A stretch of 14,801 bases of DNA from Acidimicrobiales bacterium (GTDB taxonomy: Bacteria > Actinomycetota > Acidimicrobiia > Acidimicrobiales > SHLQ01): the NCBI GenBank assembly GCA_013002375.1, contig JABDJW010000044.1, positions 1 to 14,801 of the forward strand, in the 5' to 3' direction. The notes under the pieces are model-generated. The model searched no databases and had not been told where the DNA came from. It was given only the letters and a program-made list of their open reading frames with translations. The translations under genes and the position numbers were made by a program. Below, in pieces: positions 1 to 7,811 of the stretch. Each line of letters opens with the position of its first letter. Position 1 is the first letter of the stretch.

Positions 1-839
1 TCGTGCGCGCCCGCCGCCATGAGCGCGGAGACTGCGTCGGCCAGTTGTTCGCCGGTGATGTCATCGACGTTGGTTTCGAGCAACGTGACGGGTTGGCCGG
101 CCGAGTGTTCGGTGTCGCGTTCGCCCAGAACGACCTGCAAGAGGTTGGGGCGATCATCGATCTTGGCGTCGCCGGCGCCGAAGCCGCTGGCCATGACCTT
201 CATGGCCGGCATCGGACCCCACGTGGTCGCCAACACTTGCATCAGGGCAGCTCCGGTCGGCGTGGTGAGCTCGATGGTGCTGTCGGTGCCGTAGGTGGGG
301 ATGCCGGCCAACAACGCCACCGTGGCGGGCGCCGGATTCGGTATGGGTCCATGGGCGCTCCCCACCATGCCGGTGCCGGTGGCGATCGCCGAACAGGCGA
401 CGTCGTCGACATCGAGCAGTTCGAGGGCGACACAGCTGCCCACGATGTCGATGATGGAATCCAAGCCGCCGACCTCATGGAAATGCACTTGCTCGGGCGG
501 GCGACGGTGCAACCGGCCTTCGGCATCGGCCAAGGCCTGGAAGGTGGCGATGGCCCGACCCGCGACACGGTCGGGTAGTCGGGCCTCCTCGACCAGACCG
601 ATGATGTGCGCCGCGGTGCGATGCACCGTGGACTCCTCGGCGGCCACCGTGACATTGGTCGCCGCGATACCGCCGCGCAGCACCGGCTCCACTTGGAGTT
701 CCCACCCATCGACGGGAAGGCGATCGCACTGCGACCGGATCTCATCGAGATCGGCGCCCGCGTCGATCAGGGCACCGAGAGTCATATCGCCCGCGACGCC
801 CGAGAAGCAATGGAACCAAGCGATGGTCGGCGCGCTCAT
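1..839 (-). CDS. larC: LarC, nickel insertion protein for the nickel-pincer cofactor (3' end cut by window)
   Basis: LarC inserts nickel into pyridinium bis-thiocarboxylic mononucleotide in a CTP-dependent step, the last step of cofactor synthesis for lactate racemase and related LarA enzymes (family knowledge). Seen here: the N terminus carries FHCFSGVAGDMTLGALIDAG (residues 9-28), a glycine-rich block diagnostic of the family, then VHFHEVGGLDSIIDIVG (118-134) with paired histidines, and TPTGAAL (193-199). 279 complete codons are present. The family is usually about 390-420 residues, so roughly the last third lies outside the left edge. The ATG start overlaps the larB stop as ATGA, which implies translational coupling and explains the lack of a separate Shine-Dalgarno site. 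Confident assignment; whether the missing C-terminal part is fused or split, as in some lactobacilli, cannot be seen. Confidence 0.93.
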   Translation of the reverse strand, partial: MSAPTIAWFHCFSGVAGDMTLGALIDAGADLDEIRSQCDRLPVDGWELQVEPVLRGGIAATNVTVAAEESTVHRTAAHIIGLVEEARLPDRVAGRAIATFQALADAEGRLHRRPPEQVHFHEVGGLDSIIDIVGSCVALELLDVDDVACSAIATGTGMVGSAHGPIPNPAPATVALLAGIPTYGTDSTIELTTPTGAALMQVLATTWGPMPAMKVMASGFGAGDAKIDDRPNLLQVVLGERDTEHSAGQPVTLLETNVDDITGEQLADAVSALMAAGAH

Positions 840-1579
840 GCCGACGAGGAGAGGTAGCGAACGGCCGCCGCAGCCGCACCGAATCCGTTGTCGATACCCA
901 CCACCGACATGCCCGACGCACACGACGAAAGCATGGCCAACAACGCGGTGACCCCTTCGAACGCGGTGCCGTAGCCAGTGCTCGTGGGAACCGCAACCAC
1001 CGGCACGGCGGTGAGACCGGTGACCACGCTGGCCAACGCGCCCTCCATGCCGGCCACGACGACGATGACGTCGGCCGATTCGACGTGCTCGAGCTGGGCC
1101 AAGAGCCGGTGCAGCCCGGCCACGCCGACATCGCGCAACGACGTGGCCTCGATGCCATGGGCGTACAGGGTGGCCTCGCACTCATCGGCAACCGGACCGT
1201 CGGCCGTTCCGGCGGTGAGCACGACCACGTTGTGGTCGCGCCGGGGAGCGGGCCGCCACACCAAGATCGTGCCCCGCTGCTCGACGTCGGCATCGACTGC
1301 TCGGGCCGCCTTGATCTGCTCGTCGTTGGCCCTGGTGAGCACGACAGGACCGCTCGAGTGATCGAGGAGCTCGCGCACGATGGCCGCGACTTCCTCGGGC
1401 GACTTGCCCGGTCCGTAGACCGCCTCGGCCATCCCTTGGCGCAATTCGCGGTGGTGGTCGACCTTGGTGTGACCAATATCGGCAAAGGGAAGGCGCCGGA
1501 GAAGAGTCACCGCCTCGTCGGGGGTAATGGCGTGCATCAACAAATCTTCGAGAATCAGGCGCAGGCTGGGCTCGTCCAC
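836..1579 (-). CDS. larB: LarB, nicotinate adenine dinucleotide carboxylase/hydrolase of nickel-pincer cofactor synthesis
   Basis: LarB carboxylates the pyridine ring of NaAD and hydrolyses it, the first step toward the nickel-pincer cofactor; its catalytic half is related to PurE (AIR carboxylase). Seen: the N-terminal block KVDHHRELRQGMAEAVYG (39-56) and the C-terminal PurE-like half (about 117-247) with PTSTGYGTAFEGVTALLAML (188-207), then SSCASGMSVV and GIDNGFGAA. Length of 247 residues is normal. Start is GTG at 1579, chosen because GAGAGGA on the minus strand sits 7 nt upstream and the helix before the conserved block would be lost with the internal ATG (MHAIT). It ends inside the larC start codon. 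No larA or larE is in the window, so the consuming enzyme and the sulfur-transfer step must be encoded elsewhere or further left. Confidence 0.93.
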   Translation of the reverse strand: MDEPSLRLILEDLLMHAITPDEAVTLLRRLPFADIGHTKVDHHRELRQGMAEAVYGPGKSPEEVAAIVRELLDHSSGPVVLTRANDEQIKAARAVDADVEQRGTILVWRPAPRRDHNVVVLTAGTADGPVADECEATLYAHGIEATSLRDVGVAGLHRLLAQLEHVESADVIVVVAGMEGALASVVTGLTAVPVVAVPTSTGYGTAFEGVTALLAMLSSCASGMSVVGIDNGFGAAAAAVRYLSSSA

Positions 1580-1584
1580 CCGCC

Positions 1585-1590
1585 TATCCT
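1585..1590 (+). promoter_or_regulatory. -10 box (TATCCT) of pheA, leaderless type
   Basis: TATCCT lies 8 nt before the pheA GTG, so transcription would begin at or next to the start codon. There is no plus-strand Shine-Dalgarno site before the GTG and no clear -35. The hexamer overlaps the minus-strand ribosome-binding site of larB. Inference from spacing only. Confidence 0.55.
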
Positions 1591-1593
1591 CTC
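1587..1593 (-). promoter_or_regulatory. Ribosome-binding site (GAGAGGA) of larB
   Basis: Read on the minus strand, GAGAGGA precedes GTG 1579 by 7 nt. It decides the GTG start over the internal ATG. Because it is only 6 bp from the pheA start codon, any promoter for larB must lie inside the pheA coding sequence; I see no convincing one there. Confidence 0.55.
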
Positions 1594-1598
1594 GTCTT

Positions 1599-2558
1599 GT
1601 GAACGAAACTGCACGGTCTTCGCCAAATCAGCAAACGCTCCGGGTCGGCTATCTCGGCCCCGCCGGCACCTTCACCGAACAAGCGCTGCTGACCCAGACC
1701 GATCTGGCCTCGGCCGAATTGGTGATGTTCCGGCGGATCCCGCAGGTGTTGGCCGCAGTGGCCGACGGCTCGATCGATCGAGGCTTCGTCGCGATCGAGA
1801 ACGCCATCGAAGGCACCGTGAACGTCACCGTCGATGCGCTGGCCTTCGACCTCGATGTGCTGATCCAGCGCGAGGTCGACATGCGAATCGAGATGTGCTT
1901 GCAGGCGCCGGCCGGCACCGAACTCGCCGACCTCACGCGGGTCATCTCGATTCCGGTCGCGAGCGCGCAATGCAGCCGGTTTCTGGCCGAGCAGCTTCCC
2001 GATGCCGAGGTCGAGGCCGCGCACTCCACCGCGGCGGCGGCCGAGGTGGTGGCCAAGGAAGCCGACGGGCGGTCGGCGGCGATTGGGCCGGCCCGATCGG
2101 CCGAGGTCTACGGGCTCGAGATTCTGGCCAGCGGCATCGAGGACCACCCCGAAAACCACACCCGCTTCGTCACTGTGGCGCGCGACGGCATCCCCGCGCC
2201 GACCGGCCACGACAAGACCTCGCTGGTCATCTATCAGAAGGCCAACGAGCCCGGTTCGCTGATGTCGATCCTGCAAGAATTCGCGGCGCGAGGCATCAAC
2301 CTCTCCAACCTCCAGTCGCGACCGACCAAACACCGGTTGGGCGATTACTGCTTCATCGTCGAGCTCGAAGGCCACATCACCGATCGCGTCGTTGCCGACT
2401 GTCTGCGCAATCTGCACATGAAGCAGGGCGGCATCAAGTTCCTCGGGTCCTACCCGGCCACCGGTGTCGGCCAGGAGGAAATCCGCCAGGACGTCAGCGA
2501 ACGAGGCGAATCGGCCGATGCGTGGCTGGCCGACCTCCGGAGCCGGGTCGTCGACTGA
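1599..2558 (+). CDS. pheA: Prephenate dehydratase with C-terminal ACT domain
   Basis: Converts prephenate to phenylpyruvate, the committed step to phenylalanine, in the cytoplasm. Seen: catalytic domain opening with GYLGPAGTFTEQA (17-29), AIENAIEGTV (65-74), and NHTRF (186-190) whose Thr188 is the conserved catalytic threonine of the TRF motif. An ACT domain follows (about 206-285) with PGSLMSIL and LQSRPTK in place of the usual GALV and ESRP effector-binding motifs, so feedback control by phenylalanine is expected. Odd: the usual HP dipeptide before the A-Q block reads Ile118-Pro119, so the histidine is absent. Start is GTG 1599, picked because the upstream in-frame ATG lies inside larB and the sequence between is not family-like. 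319 residues, close to the mycobacterial enzyme. No fused chorismate mutase. Confidence 0.95.
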   Translation: MNETARSSPNQQTLRVGYLGPAGTFTEQALLTQTDLASAELVMFRRIPQVLAAVADGSIDRGFVAIENAIEGTVNVTVDALAFDLDVLIQREVDMRIEMCLQAPAGTELADLTRVISIPVASAQCSRFLAEQLPDAEVEAAHSTAAAAEVVAKEADGRSAAIGPARSAEVYGLEILASGIEDHPENHTRFVTVARDGIPAPTGHDKTSLVIYQKANEPGSLMSILQEFAARGINLSNLQSRPTKHRLGDYCFIVELEGHITDRVVADCLRNLHMKQGGIKFLGSYPATGVGQEEIRQDVSERGESADAWLADLRSRVVD

Positions 2559-2612
2559 GGCGCGGGACCAAATCCTCTGGAGCCGGCCGTGTTCGTCCCC
2601 CAACGTGGGTGA

Positions 2613-3386
2613 ATGGACGACACCGGCGTGACCGAGGCCCAGCCGTCGGGTATCGATGCCCGGATCGGTCATGACGGAACCAGAATCGACCTCGATGGTG
2701 TCACCAAGCGGTACCGGATCGGTGAGGTCGATGTCACCGCGCTCGAGGACATCAACCTGCATGTCGACGCCGCCGCCTTCGTTGCCATCGTCGGCCCATC
2801 CGGATGCGGTAAGACCACGCTGTTGAACATGATCGGCGCCCTCGATGTACCGACGTCGGGAACCGTGCGGGTCGGCGGCATCGAAGCCAGCGGCGCCTCG
2901 CCGGGCGAGCGGGCCAAGCTGCGGCGCCACACGGTCAGCTTCATCTTCCAGACGTTCAACCTGTTTCCCAGCCTCACCGCGTTCGAGAACGTGCGGTTCG
3001 GTGCCGATGCCGCCCAACAGCAGGACTCGGCCGGACGAGCCGAGGAAGCGCTGGCCCAGGTCGGGCTGGCCGAACGCAGCCGGCACTTCCCTCATCAGCT
3101 CTCCGGAGGCGAGCAACAACGCGTTGCGATCGCCCGCGCCTTGGCCAGCGGCAACCCCATCCTCTTGGCCGATGAACCGACCGGCGAGTTGGATTTCCGC
3201 ACGGGCGTTCAGATCCTGCGGGTACTGGAGGAACAAGCCCGGGCCGGGATGACCGTGCTCGTCGTCACCCACAATCGCGAGATCGCCCGAATCGCGGATC
3301 GGGTCATCTCGCTCTCGAGTGGCCGCATCGTCGGCGACGGCCCGCCGCCCGGCGGCAAGGCCAACATCGACGATTTGCAGTGGTGA
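2613..3386 (+). CDS. ABC transporter ATP-binding protein, MacB/LolD type
   Basis: Cytoplasmic ATPase that drives an FtsX-fold permease, probably the protein encoded 15 bp downstream. All motifs are intact: Walker A GPSGCGKT (61-68), Q-loop with Gln113 in IFQTFNLFPS, signature LSGGEQQR (153-160), Walker B ILLADEPTGELD (173-184) and switch His210. FNLFPSLTAFENV and the signature form are those of the MacB/LolD/FtsE group of mechanotransmitters rather than of importers. 257 residues, with about 25 extra N-terminal residues before the fold, so the true start could instead be GTG 2628. No Shine-Dalgarno site or TANNNT box is clear before ATG 2613. It follows pheA after 54 bp and may have its own promoter there, but I could not identify it. 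Substrate is unknown. Confidence 0.93.
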   Translation: MDDTGVTEAQPSGIDARIGHDGTRIDLDGVTKRYRIGEVDVTALEDINLHVDAAAFVAIVGPSGCGKTTLLNMIGALDVPTSGTVRVGGIEASGASPGERAKLRRHTVSFIFQTFNLFPSLTAFENVRFGADAAQQQDSAGRAEEALAQVGLAERSRHFPHQLSGGEQQRVAIARALASGNPILLADEPTGELDFRTGVQILRVLEEQARAGMTVLVVTHNREIARIADRVISLSSGRIVGDGPPPGGKANIDDLQW

Positions 3387-3401
3387 CCCAGAGGTGACGC
3401 G

Positions 3402-5840
3402 GTGACGACGGGTTCGAGCCTCGGGTTCTGGCTGCGATGGTCGTGGTCCGATCTGCGATCGCGATGGGTGGCCGTGGTCGTGATCGCGCTGGTCCTCGCC
3501 ATCGGCACCGGCGTGTACGCCGGGCTGGGTAGCACGGCCACGTGGCGGCGGCTCTCCAACGACGCCAGCTTCGGTCAACTGGGGATGCATGATCTGCGGG
3601 TCACGCTCAGCCCGGGCACATTCGTCGACGAAGCGACCCTGCTCGAGCTGATGAGCACGCTCGACGGAGCGTCCCGGATCGAGGCCGCGGCCGAACGCCT
3701 CGTGGTCGACAGCCAGGTCGACACCGGAGGCGATACCTCGGTGCTCGTCCCGGCTCGCCTGGTGGGCATGGCGTTCGACGAGCGGCAGGCGGTCGACACC
3801 GTTTGGATTCGCGACGGCCGCGCCCCCTCGACCGACGGCGAGGCCGTGCTCGAAGCCAAGTTCGCCGACGATCGCGATCTACCCGATCAGGGCTCGCTTG
3901 CGGTCGGCAGTGGCCCCACCGTGCAGTACACCGGCCTGGGGATCGCCCCCGAGGATTTCTTCTACGAAGGCCCCGAGGGCACGATCTTCGCCGAGGGCGA
4001 ACTGGCGATCCTGTATCTCCCGCTGGCCACCGCCCAGAACCTCGCCGACCGTCCCGGTGCGATCAACGACCTCGTACTCACCCTGGCCGAGGGCGCCGAC
4101 CGGGATGAAATCCAAGCGCAGCTCCGTTCCGCGGTAGGTGTCAGTGGGCTCGGCGCCACGGTCTCCACCCGCGACGACAACGACGCCGTGCGCGTGCTGT
4201 ACGAAGACATCGACAACGACCAACGCTTCTGGAACGCGCTCTCGGCCCTGGTGCTCGGCGCGGCCGCGCTGGCCGCCTTCAACCTGGTGAACCGAGTCGT
4301 CGAGGCGCAACGGCGCGAGATCGGCATCGGGATGGCCCTCGGTGTGCCCCGGAAGCAGCTGGCGATTCGGCCGCTCCTGATCGGCATGCAGGTCGCGGTC
4401 CTCGGCACCCTGGCCGGCATCGGCGTGGGCTTGCTGATCGGCAATGCATTCGGGAACCTGCTCGAATCATTTCTCCCGCTGCCCGATCACCGTCAGCCGT
4501 TCCAGTTCGGCGTCTACGCGCAGGCGGCGGCGCTCGGGCTGCTCGTGCCCATCGTGGCCAGCGCCCTCCCGGTCTGGCGGGCACTGCGGGTCGAACCGAT
4601 CGAGGCCATTCGCACCGGCCACCTCACCGCCAAATCGAGCCGGCTCACCGATTGGACCGGCAAGCTGCGGCTGCCCGGGTCGACGATGACCCAGATGCCG
4701 CTGCGCAACGTGTTGCGCAACCCCCGGCGAACGACGTTGACCGCCCTCGGCGTCGCGGCCGCCATCACCGCGTTGGTTGGAGTGCTCGGGATGCTCGACA
4801 GCTTCAACCGCACCCTCGATGAAGGCAGCGCCGAGTTCACCAAGGGTGATCGGGATCGCGTCGTGGTCCAGCTCGACACGTTCTATCCCGCCGGGTCGGA
4901 TGTCGTTTCGGCGATCGCTGACGCGCCAACGATCTCAGCCACCGACACCGGACTCCGCCTACCGGCGACGGCCCTCGCCACTCCCTCCGACGACGAGCTC
5001 GACTTGCTGCTCGAGTTCGTCGACTTCGAACAGGCGGCCTGGACCCCGACGATCATCGACGGTCCGCCGCTGGCATCGGGACCGGGCGTCGTCGTGGCCC
5101 AGAAGGCCGCCGATGACCTGGGCACCGCAGTCGGCGAGACGGTGACCCTCCGCCACCCGATTCGCACCGGCCCGCTCTCGTTCGCCCTGGCCGAATCCGA
5201 GTTCACGGTCGTCGGTATCCACGCGAACCCGATCCGCACGTTCGCGTTCTTGGACCTCGGCGCGGCTGATGACTTCGGCCTGGGCGGCGTCGTCAACCTG
5301 GTCCAGGCCTACCCGAGCGCCGAGGGGTCGGCGACCGATGTGCAGCGGGCGGTATTCGGCTTACCCGGTGTCGCGTCGAGCCAACCGGTCTCTCGGATCA
5401 GCGAGGCGATCGACAAGGCGCTCGATCAGTTCCTGAGCTTCTTCATCGTCACCGCGCTGGCGGTGCTCACCTTGGCGGTGTTGATCTCCTTCAACGCCAC
5501 TCGGATCACCGTCGAGGAACGGCAGCGAGAACATGCGACCATGCGGGCCTTCGGGTTCCCCCTCCGTTCAGTGCTCGGCGTCGTGATCAAGGAGGGGGTC
5601 GTCGTCGGAGTGGTCGCCACCGTGCTCGGCGTCGCCGGCGGCGCATTCTTCCTCCGGTGGATGCTGTCGTCCCTGGCCACGACCACCCTGCCCGACGTCG
5701 GCATCGATCTGTACCTCTCACCGACGACCCTCGCCATCGCCGCCGCGGTCGGCATCGCCGCAGTGGCCATCGCTCCGCTCTTCTTGATACGCCGCCTGCG
5801 CCGGATGAACCTCCCCGACACGCTGCGGGTCATGGAGTGA
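3402..5840 (+). CDS. ABC transporter permease with two FtsX domains (MacB/LolCE-like)
   Basis: Membrane partner of the preceding ATPase; such pairs extrude lipids, peptides or drugs, or act as mechanotransmitters. Seen: 812 residues with one N-terminal helix (about 22-42), a large extracytoplasmic domain (43-277), three helices of the first FtsX core (278-297, 324-348, 371-397), a further helix (443-464) opening the second half, a second extracytoplasmic domain (465-675), and the second core (676-697, 727-751, 774-796). Eight helices in two tandem halves is the actinobacterial double-FtsX layout. A basic EAQRREIGIGMALG block (301-314) and its counterpart VEERQREHATMRAFG (704-718) are the coupling segments of the two cores. 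Start is GTG 3402, with GAGGTG at 3391-3396 as ribosome-binding site. Substrate cannot be deduced; no adaptor protein gene is adjacent. Confidence 0.92.
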   Translation: MTTGSSLGFWLRWSWSDLRSRWVAVVVIALVLAIGTGVYAGLGSTATWRRLSNDASFGQLGMHDLRVTLSPGTFVDEATLLELMSTLDGASRIEAAAERLVVDSQVDTGGDTSVLVPARLVGMAFDERQAVDTVWIRDGRAPSTDGEAVLEAKFADDRDLPDQGSLAVGSGPTVQYTGLGIAPEDFFYEGPEGTIFAEGELAILYLPLATAQNLADRPGAINDLVLTLAEGADRDEIQAQLRSAVGVSGLGATVSTRDDNDAVRVLYEDIDNDQRFWNALSALVLGAAALAAFNLVNRVVEAQRREIGIGMALGVPRKQLAIRPLLIGMQVAVLGTLAGIGVGLLIGNAFGNLLESFLPLPDHRQPFQFGVYAQAAALGLLVPIVASALPVWRALRVEPIEAIRTGHLTAKSSRLTDWTGKLRLPGSTMTQMPLRNVLRNPRRTTLTALGVAAAITALVGVLGMLDSFNRTLDEGSAEFTKGDRDRVVVQLDTFYPAGSDVVSAIADAPTISATDTGLRLPATALATPSDDELDLLLEFVDFEQAAWTPTIIDGPPLASGPGVVVAQKAADDLGTAVGETVTLRHPIRTGPLSFALAESEFTVVGIHANPIRTFAFLDLGAADDFGLGGVVNLVQAYPSAEGSATDVQRAVFGLPGVASSQPVSRISEAIDKALDQFLSFFIVTALAVLTLAVLISFNATRITVEERQREHATMRAFGFPLRSVLGVVIKEGVVVGVVATVLGVAGGAFFLRWMLSSLATTTLPDVGIDLYLSPTTLAIAAAVGIAAVAIAPLFLIRRLRRMNLPDTLRVME

Positions 5841-5860
5841 TCGACCACCGGGCCGCGCCC

Positions 5861-5866
5861 TAGACT
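5861..5866 (+). promoter_or_regulatory. -10 box (TAGACT) of the methyltransferase gene, leaderless type
   Basis: TAGACT is followed by 7 nt and then GTG 5874, with no Shine-Dalgarno site in between. The same hexamer appears as the -10 of tRNA-Arg at 13132-13137. This suggests the methyltransferase is transcribed separately from the ABC pair although only 33 bp separate the genes. Confidence 0.6.
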
Positions 5867-5873
5867 CACGCTC

Positions 5874-6692
5874 GTGGCGGAGCGTTCGGCCTTTAGTGGC
5901 GGTGATCAGGAGTACTTGCGAAACGTGCAGTACGCCGACGGCACCAAGCTCGACGCCAGGGCCCATCTTCACCTCACGTACTCGTCGTCGTCCGAGTCGT
6001 TCCCCCAGTTCGAGGCCGGACTCATCGATTGGCCCACCGACGGCACGGTGCTGGAGTGCGGAAGCGGCACCGGGTTGTTCTGGAACAACGGCCAAGCCCC
6101 GCGATCGCTGGCCATCACGTTGACCGACCTGTCGCCGGGCATGGTGGCCGAGGCCGTCGCGTGCGCCGAGGCCAACGGGTTCTCGGCCATCGATTCCGAT
6201 GCCTGCGATGTGCAGGAGCTTCCATTCGAGGACGCGACGTTCGACATCGTGGTGGCGAATCACATGCTGTACCACGTGCCCGACCCCGATCGGGCCGTCG
6301 CCGAACTGGCCCGGGTCATGAGCGACGACGGCGTATTGCTGGCCGGCACCAACGGATACGGCCATATGGGCGAGCTGAACGATGCGATCGCCGACGTCTG
6401 GGGCACGGCGGCCGAGGGCCTGTACGAGGTCTTCGGGATCGACACGGGCGAAGCGCGCCTGCGCGAACAGTTCTCGTCTGTCGCGTGGCACGCCTACGAC
6501 AACGATCTGTTGGTGACCGAGCCCGCGGATGCCGTCGCCTACGGGCTCTCGTTTCCGCCGGGCGAAACCGCGACCGCGGCGGAACAGGCTGCTTTCGCCC
6601 GGGCGATCGAGCGCCGGTTCGTCGACGGCGCACTTCGCATTCGCACCCGGGCCGGTGCGTTCGTTTGCCGGGAGCCCCGCGGCCGCTTCTAG
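5874..6692 (+). CDS. Class I SAM-dependent methyltransferase
   Basis: Cytoplasmic S-adenosylmethionine-dependent methyltransferase of the Methyltransf_11 type; substrate unknown. Seen: motif I VLECGSGTGLFW (59-70), the acidic end of strand 2 at Asp85 (LTDLSPGM), Asp112 in DVQELPF, and post-II motif VVANHMLYHVPDPDRA (126-141). The N-terminal YADGTKLDARAHLH block (20-33) is shared with a group of uncharacterised small-molecule methyltransferases, as far as I recall. 272 residues, normal for the class. GTG start fixed by the -10 box 7 nt upstream. The stop codon TAG is reused as the first three bases of the -10 box of the next gene. C-terminal residues are basic (EPRGRF). No neighbouring gene hints at a substrate. 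Confidence 0.9.
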   Translation: MAERSAFSGGDQEYLRNVQYADGTKLDARAHLHLTYSSSSESFPQFEAGLIDWPTDGTVLECGSGTGLFWNNGQAPRSLAITLTDLSPGMVAEAVACAEANGFSAIDSDACDVQELPFEDATFDIVVANHMLYHVPDPDRAVAELARVMSDDGVLLAGTNGYGHMGELNDAIADVWGTAAEGLYEVFGIDTGEARLREQFSSVAWHAYDNDLLVTEPADAVAYGLSFPPGETATAAEQAAFARAIERRFVDGALRIRTRAGAFVCREPRGRF

Positions 6693-6695
6693 ATT
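6690..6695 (+). promoter_or_regulatory. -10 box (TAGATT) of the cyclase gene, formed partly by the preceding stop codon
   Basis: TAGATT begins with the TAG stop of the methyltransferase and is followed by 6 nt and ATG 6702. A TTGCCG lies 19 bp upstream (6665-6670), a poor but possible -35. GAGGGA abuts the ATG directly, too close to serve as a normal ribosome-binding site, which favours leaderless initiation. Confidence 0.5.
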
Positions 6696-6701
6696 GAGGG
6701 A

Positions 6702-7811
6702 ATGGCGACCCAACCCGAGTTCGAGGCGGCCGGACTCTACGATCCGGCAATCGACGCCGACACCGGGCGCCTCGAGTTGTTGTTCTGGCTCGACGAGAAG
6801 GACTTCACGATCGCGGAGATGGTCGACGCCCTGCATCTGGTCGGGCTCGGCGCGGTGGCCAGCGACCGGCGCTTGGTACCGGGCAAGCGGCTCGATCGCG
6901 AAACCGCGCTCGCTCGGTCGGGCCTGACCGCCGAACGCTTCGGTGCCATCACGACTGCGCTCGGGTTCACCAGCATCACCGAGAGCATCACCGGCGAACC
7001 CGGCATCACCGAAGCCGAGCTGGGCGCGGTGACGATGCTCGATGCCATCGCCGGCATGTTCACCGAGGCCGAAACCCTCGGGTTCCTGCGAGTGCTCGGG
7101 CGGTCGTTCGCTCGGGTCGGCGAGGCCGGTGTGTCGCTCTTCCTCACCGACATCGAATCGCCCCATCTGGCTCGGCAGGGCAACGAACTCGAATTGGCCG
7201 AGAAGGTCTACAACGCGATCGGTCTGCTGGACGAGCTCGGCGCGGTTCTCGACCCCCTGCTTCGCCGCCACGTGCTGCAGGCCATCCAGCGCAGTCGATT
7301 GGCCACCATCGACCAGGTCGAGCGGCTCCGCTACCGGTATGCGATCGGTTTCGTCGATCTCGTCGGCTTCACCCCGATCAGCCACGACCTCAGCCCGGTC
7401 GAATTGGGCAACTTCATCCGCAACTTCGAAGGCCAGGCCCACGACGCGGTCACCGAGGTCGGTGCCCGGCTGGTGAAGCTCATCGGCGACGAAGTGATGT
7501 TCGTGGCCCCCGATCCGGAAGCGGCCTATCAGGCGGCCAAGGCACTGATGACCGCGTTCCACACCCCGGACGGCGAGGTACTTCCGTGCGGCGGCCTGGC
7601 CTACGGCGAGGTGCTGGTGCGCGGCGGCGACTACTACGGCGAGATCGTGAATCTGGCGTCGCGTCTGGTCGACGAGGCGGTGCCTCTCGAACTGCTGGTC
7701 ACCGACGAGTTCGCGGCCGCAGCCAAGACGACCTTCGAACCGGCCGGCCGCCGCATGCTGAAGGGCTTCGCCGAGCCGGTCGTGGTGCAGTCAGCACCGT
7801 TCAGCCGCTAG
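6702..7811 (+). CDS. Class III adenylate cyclase with N-terminal regulatory domain (Rv1264-like)
   Basis: Makes cAMP from ATP. The C-terminal cyclase domain (about 212-369) has every catalytic position in order: metal-binding Asp219 (GFVDLVGFT) and Asp263 (LIGDEVMF), adenine-selecting Lys259 and Asp310 (GGDYYG), and transition-state Asn317 and Arg321 (VNLASR). Lys plus Asp argues for ATP over GTP. The N-terminal roughly 200 residues are helical and soluble, with no membrane segment; layout and the RRLVPGK-then-GLTAERF segment resemble the pH-sensing autoinhibitory domain of Mycobacterium tuberculosis Rv1264 (from memory, not aligned). The protein is expected to be an active homodimer. ATG start agrees with the -10 box at 6690. 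The stop shares its bases with the stop of the convergent MFS gene. The sensed signal is not visible. Confidence 0.92.
   Translation: MATQPEFEAAGLYDPAIDADTGRLELLFWLDEKDFTIAEMVDALHLVGLGAVASDRRLVPGKRLDRETALARSGLTAERFGAITTALGFTSITESITGEPGITEAELGAVTMLDAIAGMFTEAETLGFLRVLGRSFARVGEAGVSLFLTDIESPHLARQGNELELAEKVYNAIGLLDELGAVLDPLLRRHVLQAIQRSRLATIDQVERLRYRYAIGFVDLVGFTPISHDLSPVELGNFIRNFEGQAHDAVTEVGARLVKLIGDEVMFVAPDPEAAYQAAKALMTAFHTPDGEVLPCGGLAYGEVLVRGGDYYGEIVNLASRLVDEAVPLELLVTDEFAAAAKTTFEPAGRRMLKGFAEPVVVQSAPFSR

Noticed and set aside
2559..2612. Terminator or promoter between pheA and the ABC genes
   Set aside because: No stable hairpin with a T-run, no TANNNT box at useful spacing and no clear -35/-10 pair was found in these 54 bp.
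1085..2674. Long plus-strand open frame of 529 codons across larB and pheA
   Set aside because: It is very rich in Arg, Gly and Pro, shows no domain, and runs antisense to larB and out of frame with pheA. Both of those have clear family motifs, so this is a high-GC shadow frame.
1584..3590. Minus-strand open frame of 668 codons opposite pheA and the ABC ATPase
   Set aside because: Low-complexity Arg/Gly/Asp-rich translation with no recognisable motif; antisense shadow of two well-supported genes.
5718..7562. Minus-strand open frame of 614 codons opposite the permease end, methyltransferase and cyclase
   Set aside because: Composition is that of the complementary codon frame, and it overlaps three genes with intact catalytic motifs.
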